Positions 1-10,090 are shown, counted from the stretch's first letter. The stretch: DNA of 21,893 nt from CAZKNF01 sp964554105 (GCA_964554105.1 CAZKNF010000056.1:1-21893), one strand, 5' to 3'. Translations and numbers: made by a program. Notes: generated by a model from the sequence alone, not told the origin.

Positions 1-12
1 TGAGCACGTAAC

Positions 13-34
13 CTACGCAGCGTTCGCTGCGTAG
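13..34. other. Perfect inverted repeat at the left edge
   Basis: Ten-base arms CTACGCAGCG and CGCTGCGTAG are separated by TT. The hairpin would be strong but has no T-run on either side. It lies upstream of the serine hydrolase, so it may be the transcription end of a gene to the left of the window or a 5' leader structure. The remainder of bases 1-98 shows no recognisable gene; a reading frame entering from the left could end at the TAG at 32-34, but ten residues are too few to judge. Confidence 0.4.
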
Positions 35-98
35 TGCCGAGTTCGCTTGTTCGCGGGCGATATGCCGAGGAATCATTCAATTCCCTACCGGGACCGCC

Positions 99-1586
<1,488 letters not shown>

Positions 1587-1601
1587 CCGGGTTCGCCCCG
1601 G
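1587..1601. terminator. Short GC hairpin between convergent genes
   Basis: CCGGG-TTCGC-CCCGG begins at the base after the hydrolase stop codon and fits in the 28-bp gap before the stop of the opposite-strand kinase. It has no T-tract, so a bidirectional terminator role is only inferred from position. Confidence 0.3.
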
Positions 1602-1614
1602 GTAGCTCGCACCG

Positions 1615-4600
1615 CTAAGAGTCGAGCGGTGGTGAGACCAACTCATTGGACAGCGGAAGTCGGACGATGAACGCCGCGCCCTCGCCTTCGAGACTCGATA
1701 GCGTCAGGGTCCCGCCGTGGCCGTGCGCGATGATTTCGTAGGCGAGCGAAAGGCCGAGTCCGGTTCCACTGCCGGCCGGCTTGGTGGTGAAGAACGGCTC
1801 GAAAATTTTCTCCTGAACCTTCGGTGGGATGCCGGGGCCATTATCTGCGACGCGGATTTCCACGCCGCCGTCGACGCGCGACGTTTCGATGCTGACGCGG
1901 GGTACGTACCCGCCGCTTCCATTGGATCGGAGGGACCGCTCGCGGACTGCGTAGAGCGCATTTGTGAGCAGGTTGATTAGCACTCGACCGATATCCTGCG
2001 CCGCCACTTCGACTTCAACATCTTCATCCGTGTACGATCGAGCGATGTCAACGGAGAGATCCGACAACTGCGATCGCATGCCATGATAGGCCAGCGATAC
2101 GTACTCGTCGACCAGCTGGTTAAGTTGAATCCGCTCACGTTTACCGTCACCGCCTCGGGCATGCTCCATCATACCGCGAACGATGCCGTCGGCGCGCTGT
2201 CCATGTTCGCGGATTTTTGCGGTGTTGAGGCGGAGGTCGCCAATGATCGTCTCGACTTCACCTCTATCGATGCCGGCGGACAGGGCTTCAGACAGCTCCG
2301 CGGCGAGCTCATCCGTGAGCTGCGCAAAGTTGTTCACGAAATTAAGCGGATTTTTGATTTCGTGAGCGATTCCGGCCGTCAGCTGGCCGAGAGATGCCAG
2401 CTTCTCCTGCTGCACGAGCTGTGCCTGGGTCGTTTTCAGGTGCACGTGCGCCTGCTGGAGCTCGCGGTAGGCCTCATGCAGCTCGCGCGCTTTCTCCAGC
2501 TCCAGCGCCTTGCGCTCGTTCTCCGCCTCGAGGGCTCTCGTCTGAGCCTCGGCTGCTTCGCTACGCGCAACAGCCGCTTCCGCCGTGAGCTCCATCTCCC
2601 GCTCCCGCACCTTCTCCTGCTCTTTTTTGACGACTTGACTGCGATGCAGTCGCACGAATGCCAGAGCTCCGGCGGTAAACAGAGCGAGATACACTGCGAA
2701 AGCCCACCAGCGAAGCCTTAAGGGAGGAGGCACTGCGAACGAATAGGCCAGCGGCTCCTGCGACCAGAGGCCGTCTTCATTCCGTGCAAGCACCTCAAGC
2801 GTATAGGTTCGCGCGGTAAGGAAGGCCGGCAGGCTCGTGTACCTGATCTTCACATCACCCGTCTCTGGCGACCAGTCACGGTCGTATCCCCGTAGGCGCG
2901 TCTTGTAGCGGACTGCCATTTCGTTCGCGTAGCTCAGTGCCGAATACTCGAAGCTCGCCTCAAAATGACTATGGTCGGACCTCGGAAACGCGACGTTTCG
3001 AAGGTGCACTCTCGGCGGGATACGGTTCGGAACGTCTAGATCAGGGCGATAGATCGCGAGCCCCTTCGCCGTTCCGTAATAGATGGCACCATCCGATCCG
3101 GCATGCACAGAACCGTACATCCAGACCTCGTTGTCGATCAGTCCATCATCCTGCGTGACCGTACGCACAACCTCACGCGTTTCCGGATCGACTTCAGCCA
3201 GGCCCTGGTTCGTTCCTATCCAGAGCGTACCGGAGGAAGGCGAGAAGGTCATGCTCGTCACATTATCTGCTCCAAGCCCATCGCGTCGCGTCAGAAGAGT
3301 AGAAAGTGCCGCTGAGTCGCCATCAAGAACGGCCAATCCATTCGGCGTGCCGACCCAGAGGAGGTCGTCCATCCATAGAAGTGGACCGACGTTATTCGAG
3401 GGTGCGCCGGTCTCGGCGGACCAGACCTGCTCGAAAATCGGCCGGGTGATCATCCTGCCGAACGATTCACCGTCTATATCGATTTCGTCGTGCTGCCATG
3501 CGCGCAGGGCCGCTGCAGACAACGGCTCGGTGCTGCGGTAAAGGCCGCGATCGCGTGTTCCGATCCAAAGATGCCCAGACCCGTCCGTCGTAACCGTGTT
3601 CAGGACCGACGGCGGCAAACCGGACGCACTCGAAAACACATACCATTCGTTCTCGACGAGTCCGATCAGGTGACGGATGCCGGCAAACCATACAGCTTCT
3701 GTGGTATGCGTTTCGCCGATGTCCATCGAAATATCGGCCGACGCGATCGAAAGAATAGTGAGGCTGGTATACCCCCGCATTCTTCCGATGCGCCCGGACA
3801 GCTCGACGTTGCTTTCCGCACCAAAGCTGGGGAGGGGTTCGCCATTGAAAGAGACGCCATTCATCCCTCGGATGGTGCCCATCCAGATACGTCCTGAGCC
3901 GTCGCGATGGACGGCATTGACCCAATTGCTTCGCAGACCGTCCGCCTCCTGCAAAAAGTCTGACGTACCGTGCGTGTCGATGCAAGCCACGCCGCCTTCA
4001 GACGTGGCCGCCCAGATCAAACAAGGTTCGTCGGGCAGATCGGAAGAGAGGACCGATCCAACGCCGGACGCCGGAAGGACGGGCCGCTCACCGGAGTGCG
4101 ACCGTGGTGAATAGTTCTCGATGGCGGCATAGTCGGCGCGGAGCTTGGATACGCCGCCTGACTGCGCGAACCAGATATTCCCTTCGTCATCCTGCATCAC
4201 ATGATGCACGATTTCGCTCAGCAGACCGTTCGCTCGAGCGACCTTCCGAAAGCTGCCTGCGGACAAGTCGCCCTGAAGTACACCGCTGCCCTCGGTCGCA
4301 GTCCAGAGGGTGCCGTCATCCGAAACGGCAATGCTGGTGACGCCAGCGCCGAGTCGAGGTCCGACGGGTTCAATGGTCAGGTCACCGGGCCGTCCGGCGA
4401 TGCGCAGGACTCGTCCTTCCTGGGTGCCGGCCCAGAGGGTACCCGACTCATCCTCGTGCAGAACGCCGACGTTCTCACCATCCAGGTCTACCTGGTCGAC
4501 GGCCCGAGTAAACACGCTCCGTCCCGGTTCCATGCGCAGAAGGCCGCCGTTTTCTGCGGCGATCCAGATCGAGCTGTCGCGGCGGACGGCGAGCGCGAGT

Positions 4601-5169
4601 ACGGGTGCATTCTCCGTGGTGGCCGCGAGACTCGTCTCGATGGGCGTCGCGAAGGTATCGACGCCGGCATTCCCATCTGCATCCGAGCGATATCGGACTA
4701 CGCCGTTTCGAGCCGTGCCGGCCCACACCATTCCATCGAGGCTCGCGTCGACGCTGTGCGGTGACACGCGCTCATCGAGCAGAGGTATCGAGTCGAACAG
4801 TGCCGTGAAGCGGATGCGACGGCCGTGCTCGTAGGCGGATAACGGCTCCTCTGAAACCGTAAGCCCTGCATTCGATGCAACCCACAACCGTCCCGACGAA
4901 TCTTCGAGCACTCCCCAGACATCCAGATCGCGCAGTCCGTCCTCGACGGTGTACAGTTCCGGGCTCGTACCATCATAGCGTACGAGTCCGGAAGAAAAAA
5001 CGGCCATCCAGACGTACCCCGGCCGATCCTGATAGATCTTGTACACTGCGGCCGATGGCAGTGAAATACGGCCGCTATCGGTGGTGTAGTGGGTAAACGG
5101 CAGCTCCTGGGCGAGGACGCCGTGGGCCAGAATCACTCCTGAAACGAGGATGAACAAGAAACGCTTCAT
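1615..5169 (-). CDS. Periplasmic propeller - Y_Y_Y - histidine kinase (two-component sensor)
   Basis: A 1184-residue membrane sensor kinase. A signal peptide (residues 1-20) is followed by about 670 residues of two-component propeller repeats, visible as many 'G.LW.GT..GL' blades such as 'GTLWIGTNQGL', enough for one or two beta-propellers. A Y_Y_Y domain follows at about 715-815, one transmembrane helix at about 821-841, and a long charged coiled coil at 845-920. HisKA carries the phospho-acceptor in 'AHEIKNPLNF' (H936). HATPase_c has the N box (N1066, N1070), G1 'DNGPGIP' (D1109 onwards), F box 'FEPFFTTK' and G2 'GTGLGLS'. The protein ends there, with no receiver and no AraC helix-turn-helix, unlike the hybrid two-component systems of gut Bacteroides. 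No response regulator is encoded in the window, so the partner is elsewhere. The ligand is unknown; relatives often sense glycans. Confidence 0.93.
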   Translation of the reverse strand: MKRFLFILVSGVILAHGVLAQELPFTHYTTDSGRISLPSAAVYKIYQDRPGYVWMAVFSSGLVRYDGTSPELYTVEDGLRDLDVWGVLEDSSGRLWVASNAGLTVSEEPLSAYEHGRRIRFTALFDSIPLLDERVSPHSVDASLDGMVWAGTARNGVVRYRSDADGNAGVDTFATPIETSLAATTENAPVLALAVRRDSSIWIAAENGGLLRMEPGRSVFTRAVDQVDLDGENVGVLHEDESGTLWAGTQEGRVLRIAGRPGDLTIEPVGPRLGAGVTSIAVSDDGTLWTATEGSGVLQGDLSAGSFRKVARANGLLSEIVHHVMQDDEGNIWFAQSGGVSKLRADYAAIENYSPRSHSGERPVLPASGVGSVLSSDLPDEPCLIWAATSEGGVACIDTHGTSDFLQEADGLRSNWVNAVHRDGSGRIWMGTIRGMNGVSFNGEPLPSFGAESNVELSGRIGRMRGYTSLTILSIASADISMDIGETHTTEAVWFAGIRHLIGLVENEWYVFSSASGLPPSVLNTVTTDGSGHLWIGTRDRGLYRSTEPLSAAALRAWQHDEIDIDGESFGRMITRPIFEQVWSAETGAPSNNVGPLLWMDDLLWVGTPNGLAVLDGDSAALSTLLTRRDGLGADNVTSMTFSPSSGTLWIGTNQGLAEVDPETREVVRTVTQDDGLIDNEVWMYGSVHAGSDGAIYYGTAKGLAIYRPDLDVPNRIPPRVHLRNVAFPRSDHSHFEASFEYSALSYANEMAVRYKTRLRGYDRDWSPETGDVKIRYTSLPAFLTARTYTLEVLARNEDGLWSQEPLAYSFAVPPPLRLRWWAFAVYLALFTAGALAFVRLHRSQVVKKEQEKVREREMELTAEAAVARSEAAEAQTRALEAENERKALELEKARELHEAYRELQQAHVHLKTTQAQLVQQEKLASLGQLTAGIAHEIKNPLNFVNNFAQLTDELAAELSEALSAGIDRGEVETIIGDLRLNTAKIREHGQRADGIVRGMMEHARGGDGKRERIQLNQLVDEYVSLAYHGMRSQLSDLSVDIARSYTDEDVEVEVAAQDIGRVLINLLTNALYAVRERSLRSNGSGGYVPRVSIETSRVDGGVEIRVADNGPGIPPKVQEKIFEPFFTTKPAGSGTGLGLSLAYEIIAHGHGGTLTLSSLEGEGAAFIVRLPLSNELVSPPLDS

Positions 5170-5261
5170 GGCCAGGACGTCTATGCGGCTCCACGTGGAT
5201 TCGCGAAAGGGGACCTATTCGCGACAGGCGATCCAACTGTCCGTCGTGAAGGTCTCACGGT

Positions 5262-6611
5262 TCAGTCGCCCTCGCCCCGTTTCAGTGAGCCGCTGCCGCT
5301 CCCTCCTCCCGTTCCGCTGTCGTTGTACGCAGAGAGCAGTCGCGTTGAGCTGAGAGTAGCCTTGCTGAGGCTCGTCCCACCTGCAACGGCGCCCAATCCG
5401 AATCTGTTGAGCCAGTCGGATTCAGCAAACGCGAACACAGCGAGGTCGAGTTCGCGTGTGCCGGATCCAAGTCCGGCGATGTGGTTCAACTCCGCAGCCA
5501 GCAACTGGTGTTCGAGCTCATCCTGTTCCGATTTGAGCGGCCGATTAAGGATTTCGAACGCTAGGGCCAGTGGATCTCCAGTATCGAATGTAAAGATCTC
5601 AGGCAGGAGAAGGTTTTCCACCTGACCGAGGAAGTCGAGCAGCGTTTGTTCGTCATAGAGCGGTTTGCCTTTACCGTTCACCACGGAGCGGAATTCGCCC
5701 GCCCACCAGTTTGCCTTTCGTGCGGTCGTCTCGATTTCGCCCGACTTCAAATCTGCGCCGATCGCCTCTTCGTCAGGTTCATAGCCGAAATCATTGTTGG
5801 AGGTATCCGAGCCGATGTTGCCGAGGTGGATCGCCGTATCACCTGTTGGATCGAAATAGTCGTACAGATGCTCGTTGAAATCCGTAGACGACGCGGTGGA
5901 TGACGGCACGTTCAGGGAGTAGTCGCCCGAAACCACCTGAAAAAGATACGATCCGTCGTCGGCGGTGGTCGTGCTCTCCGCAATAGCGTTACTTTCGCCG
6001 TGGAGAAGCTCAACGGTAACGCGGCCTATCCCGGACTCGCCGCCTGGATCGAGGGTGCCACTGCCGTTCGCGTCGACGAACACGGTACCGGAAATGTTGA
6101 CCTTGTTCGGCACGCCTTTACACGCTCCGTACACCGCTGCCTGCCCGACATCTGAGCTTCGCTTCATTATGGCGGTGACGACGCCAAGCGGTACGTCCCC
6201 TTCGTAGGTCACGGAAAATATGGCTGTCTGGCCGGGCTGCAGTCCCGGTGAATTCCATTTGATGCCCGTGAAGTCGCCTTCCTCGCCCATTGAACCCTGC
6301 GTCGGACGTACTTCCGTCCAAGGGCCAGCGCAGTCCGGCGATTCCAGGAAGAAAAACGTGAGTGCGGACTCGGCGGAACTGGGCCGGGTCACCTCATAGA
6401 AAAAAGTAGTCTGTTGATCCTCGTATCGGCGGAGCTTGAATTTGATCTCGTAATCGAGAATTGTCTTATTCGCTCCGTCGTGAGCGAGCTCCGCGGAGGG
6501 ATAATTCGGCTGCAGGGGTTCAGCGTCCGAAAGCGTATCGCCCAAATTGTCGCAACCGGCCAAACCGGCAGCGGCCATGGTGACGAGAAGGCACGTAAGA
6601 AAGGATTTCAA
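5262..6611 (-). CDS. Lipoprotein with SdrD_B/Cna_B-like domain
   Basis: A 449-residue predicted lipoprotein: hydrophobic signal with lipobox L17-A-G-C20. Residues about 40-165 form an unassigned beta-rich domain. Residues about 171-280 match the SdrD_B/Cna_B type ('VNISGTVFVDANGSGTLDPG', then 'DDGSYLF' and a closing 'NNDFGY'). Residues 285-430 contain 'WWAGEFRSVVNGKGKPLYDE', resembling the 'GYWK...GKG' segment that often closes SdrD_B proteins (recollection, low certainty). The tail is Gly/Ser-rich. The start codon is TTG: an in-frame TAA lies 15 bases upstream and the next methionine (M12) would cut the signal peptide, so TTG is the only start that preserves the lipobox. It lies 92 bp upstream of the kinase on the same strand and could be co-transcribed. 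Function unknown; probably cell-surface. Confidence 0.82.
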   Translation of the reverse strand: MKSFLTCLLVTMAAAGLAGCDNLGDTLSDAEPLQPNYPSAELAHDGANKTILDYEIKFKLRRYEDQQTTFFYEVTRPSSAESALTFFFLESPDCAGPWTEVRPTQGSMGEEGDFTGIKWNSPGLQPGQTAIFSVTYEGDVPLGVVTAIMKRSSDVGQAAVYGACKGVPNKVNISGTVFVDANGSGTLDPGGESGIGRVTVELLHGESNAIAESTTTADDGSYLFQVVSGDYSLNVPSSTASSTDFNEHLYDYFDPTGDTAIHLGNIGSDTSNNDFGYEPDEEAIGADLKSGEIETTARKANWWAGEFRSVVNGKGKPLYDEQTLLDFLGQVENLLLPEIFTFDTGDPLALAFEILNRPLKSEQDELEHQLLAAELNHIAGLGSGTRELDLAVFAFAESDWLNRFGLGAVAGGTSLSKATLSSTRLLSAYNDSGTGGGSGSGSLKRGEGD

Positions 6612-6693
6612 AGTAGATGGATCTTACTAGGTGGGGAGACTCAGAATGGAAGCCGGAATGTAATGAATTACCATGGAGAAGAAATGGCGTCGC

Positions 6694-6705
6694 TATAAAA
6701 TATAT
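6694..6705 (-). promoter_or_regulatory. Possible promoter core for the lipoprotein gene
   Basis: The 141-bp gap upstream of the lipoprotein gene is much more AT-rich than its surroundings. On the minus strand it contains TATATTTTATAG, similar to the Bacteroidota -7 element TAnnTTTG. No convincing TTTG -33 box was found at the usual spacing. Confidence 0.25.
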
Positions 6706-6752
6706 CGTGCGCATATCCGGCCCGTATCGCTTGGTCCTGCTCTCGACGCCAT

Positions 6753-7424
6753 CTATATGCGGTCGGAGTGTACCCCTTCTGATTTCCGGAAGAGGGCAAC
6801 ATTCTGCTGCGGGATGTCGAGCGTCCATCCGAAGTGGTCGGCGATCCAATGCATCGTCTCTTTACGGTAGAAGGAGACGTGGGTCACGTCCCTGGCGTAG
6901 GACCAGGTCTCGAAATCTTTTTCGTCCGCCCACGTCGTCATAACGGCCAGCAGGCCGCCCGGCCGCAGCAGGTCGCTGAGCCGCTCGAATTCGCGCCGCG
7001 GAAAATGAAAGTGCTCGATCGTTTCGCTACACGTGATGAAGTCGTACGTCCGCTCGAGCACATCCGTATCCGGAGCAAAGAACGGGTCATAGATGGCCAC
7101 TTCGTATCCCTGTTCCTCGAGCATGACCGAGAGGGTCGGTCCCGGACCTGATCCGTAGTCCAGCCCGTCGGCAGTGGACGGGAGCCTACAGACGAGTGGT
7201 TCGGCGAGCTGATTCAAGAAAGCACGGTAACGATTGTCGGACGGTGTGTTGTTGTGCGTCTCGTACCGCGCTCGCTCGGTGTCGGCATCCGGGTGATAAT
7301 CCGGATGGACGAAGATTAGTCCGCACCGGTTACAGGTGTAATGCGGCCGCCCGTGTGCGTTCACGTACGGATCGACACCTGCGGATCGGCAGAGCAGGCA
7401 GTGGTGCACCGAGGATAGCGTCAT
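6753..7424 (-). CDS. Class I SAM-dependent methyltransferase with N-terminal zinc knuckle
   Basis: A 223-residue cytoplasmic protein. An N-terminal zinc-binding knuckle uses C9/C12 and C31/C34 ('HCLLC...YTCNRC'). The Rossmann methyltransferase follows: motif I 'LDYGSGPGP' at 88-96 for SAM binding, 'YDPFF' at 112-116, 'DFITCSETIEH' as the motif IV region, and 'LLRPGGLLAVMT' as the post-IV strand. The 'RDVTHVSFY' segment near 180 is characteristic of a conserved family of Methyltransf_23-type proteins of about 220 residues, and the length matches. The substrate of this family is unknown to me. The ATG start has a weak AAAAGAA purine stretch upstream. It is divergent from the MFS gene and on the same strand as the lipoprotein gene, 141 bp apart; a functional link is not evident. 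Confidence 0.85.
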   Translation of the reverse strand: MTLSSVHHCLLCRSAGVDPYVNAHGRPHYTCNRCGLIFVHPDYHPDADTERARYETHNNTPSDNRYRAFLNQLAEPLVCRLPSTADGLDYGSGPGPTLSVMLEEQGYEVAIYDPFFAPDTDVLERTYDFITCSETIEHFHFPRREFERLSDLLRPGGLLAVMTTWADEKDFETWSYARDVTHVSFYRKETMHWIADHFGWTLDIPQQNVALFRKSEGVHSDRI

Positions 7425-7609
7425 TTCTTTTGGGGGACTCGTCTCGCCAGTGAAAACGTCTCTACGCGCGTGTTAAAACACAACGGTGCCGCGACCACGC
7501 TCGACCGGCAGCGCTTCCATGATCTACTCCCGGAATTCAACGTCCCGGGTAAACACCTGCCCGCCGGAATCGTTGGCTTCTTTTTTAATATCCGTTCACG
7601 TCCGGTCGA

Positions 7610-8959
7610 ATGAAAACGGGCGAAGCACATTCAGCAACACAACACGTTCCAGACCGACTTTTGTCGAACGCTGCCATAACACACCATGCACAAGCCCAGC
7701 ATGGGCGCCCTAGAAAGACCAGTCGACTCATCGACGCCTCGCCGGTTTATTACGGCTGGCTCGTCGTCCTGGCGTCGACCATCGGAATGGCCTTCACGAT
7801 TCCGGGCCAGACAGTCGGCATTTCCCTGTTCATCGATGGAATCATGGTGGATCTGGGTCTGTCCCGCACGGTGGTCTCTGCGGCGTACACCGGAGCGACC
7901 GTGCTCGGAGCGATGTCGCTGCCCTTCATCGGAAGATGGATCGACCGCGTCGGGCCCCGCCGGGCCGTCGTCGGCGTTGCGATCATGTTTGCGCTCGGGT
8001 GTGTGTGGATGGGATTCGTCGGAGGCCTGATCGCGCTCTTCGTCGGATTTGTGATGCTGCGCGCAATGGGACAGGGGGCATTGAGCCTCGTAAGCCTTCA
8101 CGCCGTCAACATCTGGTTCGTACGAGGGCGCGGAACGGCCGTAGGCGTGATGGGGGTCGGACTCGCCATGGCGATCGCCATTTTTCCGCCCATTATCGAA
8201 CGGGGGCTGGACGTGCTGTCATGGCGATCGATGTTCTTCATCATTGCGTTGGTGCTCGTCGCCGTGCTGCTGCCCATAGGCATCACACTCTTCAGGGAGA
8301 AGCCCGAACATTACGGCGTTCGGCCCGATGGCGTCGGAGATTCACCGCATGATGTCGTCGAGCGCTCCTTCACGCTGGCCGAGGCACGTCGGACGCGCGC
8401 CTTTCTGCTGCTCACCGCCGGCGGAGTTTGCGTAGCCACCCTGGGTACGGGACTGATGTTTCATCACTTTTCGATGATGGAAATGAACGGACTCGGACGC
8501 GGGGCGGCCGCCGCGTTGTTCATTCCGCTGGGATTCCTTACGGCCGCATCGAATCTCACGTCCGGATATTTGATGGATCGCGTTCCGCCGCGCATCCTGC
8601 TGGCCGTGATGCTGATCTTGTTGGCGGGCATGTTGATGGCCGTCCCGTTCGTACGGACGCTCGGAGCGGTGTGGGCGTACGGAAGCCTGTTCGGCATCAT
8701 TCAAGGGCTATACGGCGCCCTGACGGGCAGTGGATATGCATACTATTTCGGCCGCGATCACATCGGAGCGATAAAAGGTTTTTCAGCGACTATTTTTGTT
8801 GGTGGATCGGCAGCCGGTCCGCTGATTTATGCCGCCGGACTCGACGTGCTCGGCAGCTACACGCTCGTGCTCGTGCTGACCGGCGTCATTACGGGCGCAA
8901 TCGGTCTGATGGCGGGCGTCACACGTGATGAGGGGCTGCTGCCGGATCCGGTGGAATGA
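7610..8959 (+). CDS. Major facilitator superfamily transporter (OFA/MCT-like)
   Basis: A 449-residue inner-membrane permease with about twelve hydrophobic segments. The opening 'YYGWLVVLASTIGMAF' and MFS motif A between helices 2 and 3 ('GRWIDRVGPRR', residues 108-118) are diagnostic. The overall layout, with a cytoplasmic loop 'FREKPEHYGVRPDG' between the halves, resembles oxalate/formate antiporter and monocarboxylate-transporter relatives, so a small organic acid is a reasonable but unproven cargo. About 45 hydrophilic residues precede the first helix, more than usual. The annotated ATG has no Shine-Dalgarno, and the TTG at 7661 is a possible later start. The DksA-like gene begins 52 bp downstream on the same strand. 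Confidence 0.87.
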   Translation: MKTGEAHSATQHVPDRLLSNAAITHHAQAQHGRPRKTSRLIDASPVYYGWLVVLASTIGMAFTIPGQTVGISLFIDGIMVDLGLSRTVVSAAYTGATVLGAMSLPFIGRWIDRVGPRRAVVGVAIMFALGCVWMGFVGGLIALFVGFVMLRAMGQGALSLVSLHAVNIWFVRGRGTAVGVMGVGLAMAIAIFPPIIERGLDVLSWRSMFFIIALVLVAVLLPIGITLFREKPEHYGVRPDGVGDSPHDVVERSFTLAEARRTRAFLLLTAGGVCVATLGTGLMFHHFSMMEMNGLGRGAAAALFIPLGFLTAASNLTSGYLMDRVPPRILLAVMLILLAGMLMAVPFVRTLGAVWAYGSLFGIIQGLYGALTGSGYAYYFGRDHIGAIKGFSATIFVGGSAAGPLIYAAGLDVLGSYTLVLVLTGVITGAIGLMAGVTRDEGLLPDPVE

Positions 8960-9011
8960 ACACGATCTCCTAAATCTGTTTCTGTTGGACGATTCTCGAG
9001 ACATCGGTGCC

Positions 9012-9347
9012 ATGGCGAAGAAGACGAACCGTTACGAAACCGAACTGCGCGCGCTCGCCGAGGAGCTTGAGGCACTAATCGCCCTCGCCGATCCTACGAA
9101 GGACAGCATCACGCCCGATAAGGCCATCGGCCGATTGACGCGGATGGAAGCGATGCAGGCGCAGCAGATGTCGCAGGAGGGGCGCCGGCGCCAGGAGAAG
9201 AGACTCGCCGCGGTCAGGCGGGCGCTCGAGCGGATCGAAGAAGGCACCTATGGCCGATGCGTGCGATGCGGTGCCGAAATCGCTGAGGGCAGGCTGGAAT
9301 TCATGCCCGAATCAGCCCTCTGCGTGAAGTGCGCGGCGCGTCGATGA
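9012..9347 (+). CDS. DksA/TraR-family zinc-finger protein
   Basis: A 111-residue protein with an N-terminal charged helical region forming the coiled-coil hairpin (residues 8-78) and a C-terminal C4 zinc finger: C83-x2-C86 ('CVRC') and C104-x2-C107 ('CVKC'). This is the zf-dskA_traR family, which acts at the RNA polymerase secondary channel, often with ppGpp. It is shorter than E. coli DksA (about 150 residues), so it is probably a TraR/YocK-like homologue. The ATG at 9012 is preferred because the protein then begins 'MAKKTNRYETELRALAEEL' at the usual family start; an earlier in-frame start would overlap the MFS gene and add an unrelated tail. There is no clear Shine-Dalgarno. It may be co-transcribed with the MFS gene. 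Confidence 0.9.
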   Translation: MAKKTNRYETELRALAEELEALIALADPTKDSITPDKAIGRLTRMEAMQAQQMSQEGRRRQEKRLAAVRRALERIEEGTYGRCVRCGAEIAEGRLEFMPESALCVKCAARR

Positions 9348-9400
9348 ATCGCTGTTCGGATGGCTGACGGCAGGGTCCCCGTCCTACGTCCGCGTTTCAG

Positions 9401-9418
9401 CAGGTAGTCAGGTAGTCA
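9401..9418. repeat. Tandem octamer CAGGTAGT x2
   Basis: CAGGTAGT occurs twice in direct succession and is followed by CA, upstream of the sigma-factor gene. It could be a pair of half-sites for a regulator, or chance. Confidence 0.35.
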
Positions 9419-9433
9419 TTCGGCCGCTCTCGC

Positions 9434-9458
9434 GAACATTACTGTACAGTCACAGTCG
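9434..9458 (+). promoter_or_regulatory. Candidate ECF-type promoter overlapping a perfect palindrome
   Basis: GAAC (9434-9437) and GTCG (9455-9458) are 17 bp apart, resembling the GAAC / CGTC-type boxes read by many ECF sigma factors. Between them lies the perfect 10-bp palindrome ACTGTACAGT (9441-9450). The pair sits about 50 bp before the sigma-gene start, where an autoregulated promoter would be expected. Both boxes are short, so this is suggestive only. Confidence 0.3.
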
Positions 9459-9491
9459 TTAAGAGGTCGAAGTCCGCACGTTCCTTGCAGC

Positions 9492-9498
9492 GAAGGGG
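9492..9498 (+). promoter_or_regulatory. Ribosome binding site deciding the sigma-factor start
   Basis: GAAGGGG lies seven bases upstream of the in-frame TTG at 9506. The alternative TTG at 9485 has no such sequence, so the later TTG is preferred. Confidence 0.5.
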
Positions 9499-9505
9499 AA
9501 AACCA

Positions 9506-10090
9506 TTGGGCCTGAACGACGACGTGCATGTTACGCCGGAGATGCTGTGCCGCCGCATCAAGGCATCGGATCGAGCGGCGTTCGAGAAGGTGTTTCGGCG
9601 CCATCGAAACGAGATGCTGCGGTATATTCGCGGAATTGTGAGGCGTGAAGCCGTCGCGCACGATCTGGTCCAGGACGTCTTTGCCGACCTCTGGAGCTCA
9701 CGGGAAATGCTGGATCCGTCCCGTTCGCTGAAGGCATATCTTTATGGGATGGCGCGGAATCGGGCGCTGCGGCATCTGAGGGATACGCGAACGCACATCC
9801 GGAAGCACGCGCTCCTGCAGCGCGAATCGGATGCACATGCATCGGACGGAAGCGAGAGAGAACACGAGTTCGACGCCGGCCTGCTGGGCGACATGCTCCG
9901 GCAGTGGATCGCCGAGCTGCCGAACAGGCAGCGCGAGGCCCTCGTCCTCAGCCGATATCACGATCTCAGCCACAGGGAAATAGCTTCCGTTATGGGTGTT
10001 TCGCCGAGAACGGTAAATAATCACATAATGCGGGCTCTCAACCACCTTAACGATCGGGTTCGCACGTTCGAACCCGCGCTGTTGAAATGA
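9506..10090 (+). CDS. ECF RNA polymerase sigma factor (sigma-70 family, FecI-like)
   Basis: A 194-residue protein from the chosen TTG start. Region sigma-2 (residues about 23-91) carries the -10 recognition and core-binding segment ('AHDLVQDVFADLW', 51-63, then 'AYLYGMARNRALRHLR'). A variable acidic linker (105-125) separates it from sigma-4 (133-182), whose helix-turn-helix is 'SHREIASVMGVSPRTVNNHI'. No sigma-3 and no C-terminal extension are present, so it is a minimal ECF factor. 'LPNRQREALVLSRYHDLS' matches the Bacteroidota FecI-like/sigma-E group. Its TGA overlaps the ATG of the FecR gene (ATGA, 10087-10090), indicating translational coupling with its own anti-sigma factor. It probably drives expression of the downstream receptor genes. 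Confidence 0.92.
   Translation: MGLNDDVHVTPEMLCRRIKASDRAAFEKVFRRHRNEMLRYIRGIVRREAVAHDLVQDVFADLWSSREMLDPSRSLKAYLYGMARNRALRHLRDTRTHIRKHALLQRESDAHASDGSEREHEFDAGLLGDMLRQWIAELPNRQREALVLSRYHDLSHREIASVMGVSPRTVNNHIMRALNHLNDRVRTFEPALLK

Noticed and set aside
7470..7481. Small inverted repeat GTGTT-AA-AACAC in the methyltransferase/MFS divergent region
   Set aside because: Five-base arms are too short to claim an operator without comparison; no clear promoter boxes were found in 7425-7609.
8925..9011. Earlier in-frame start for the DksA-like gene
   Set aside because: It would overlap the MFS gene and add a tail unlike the family; the ATG at 9012 gives the usual N-terminus.
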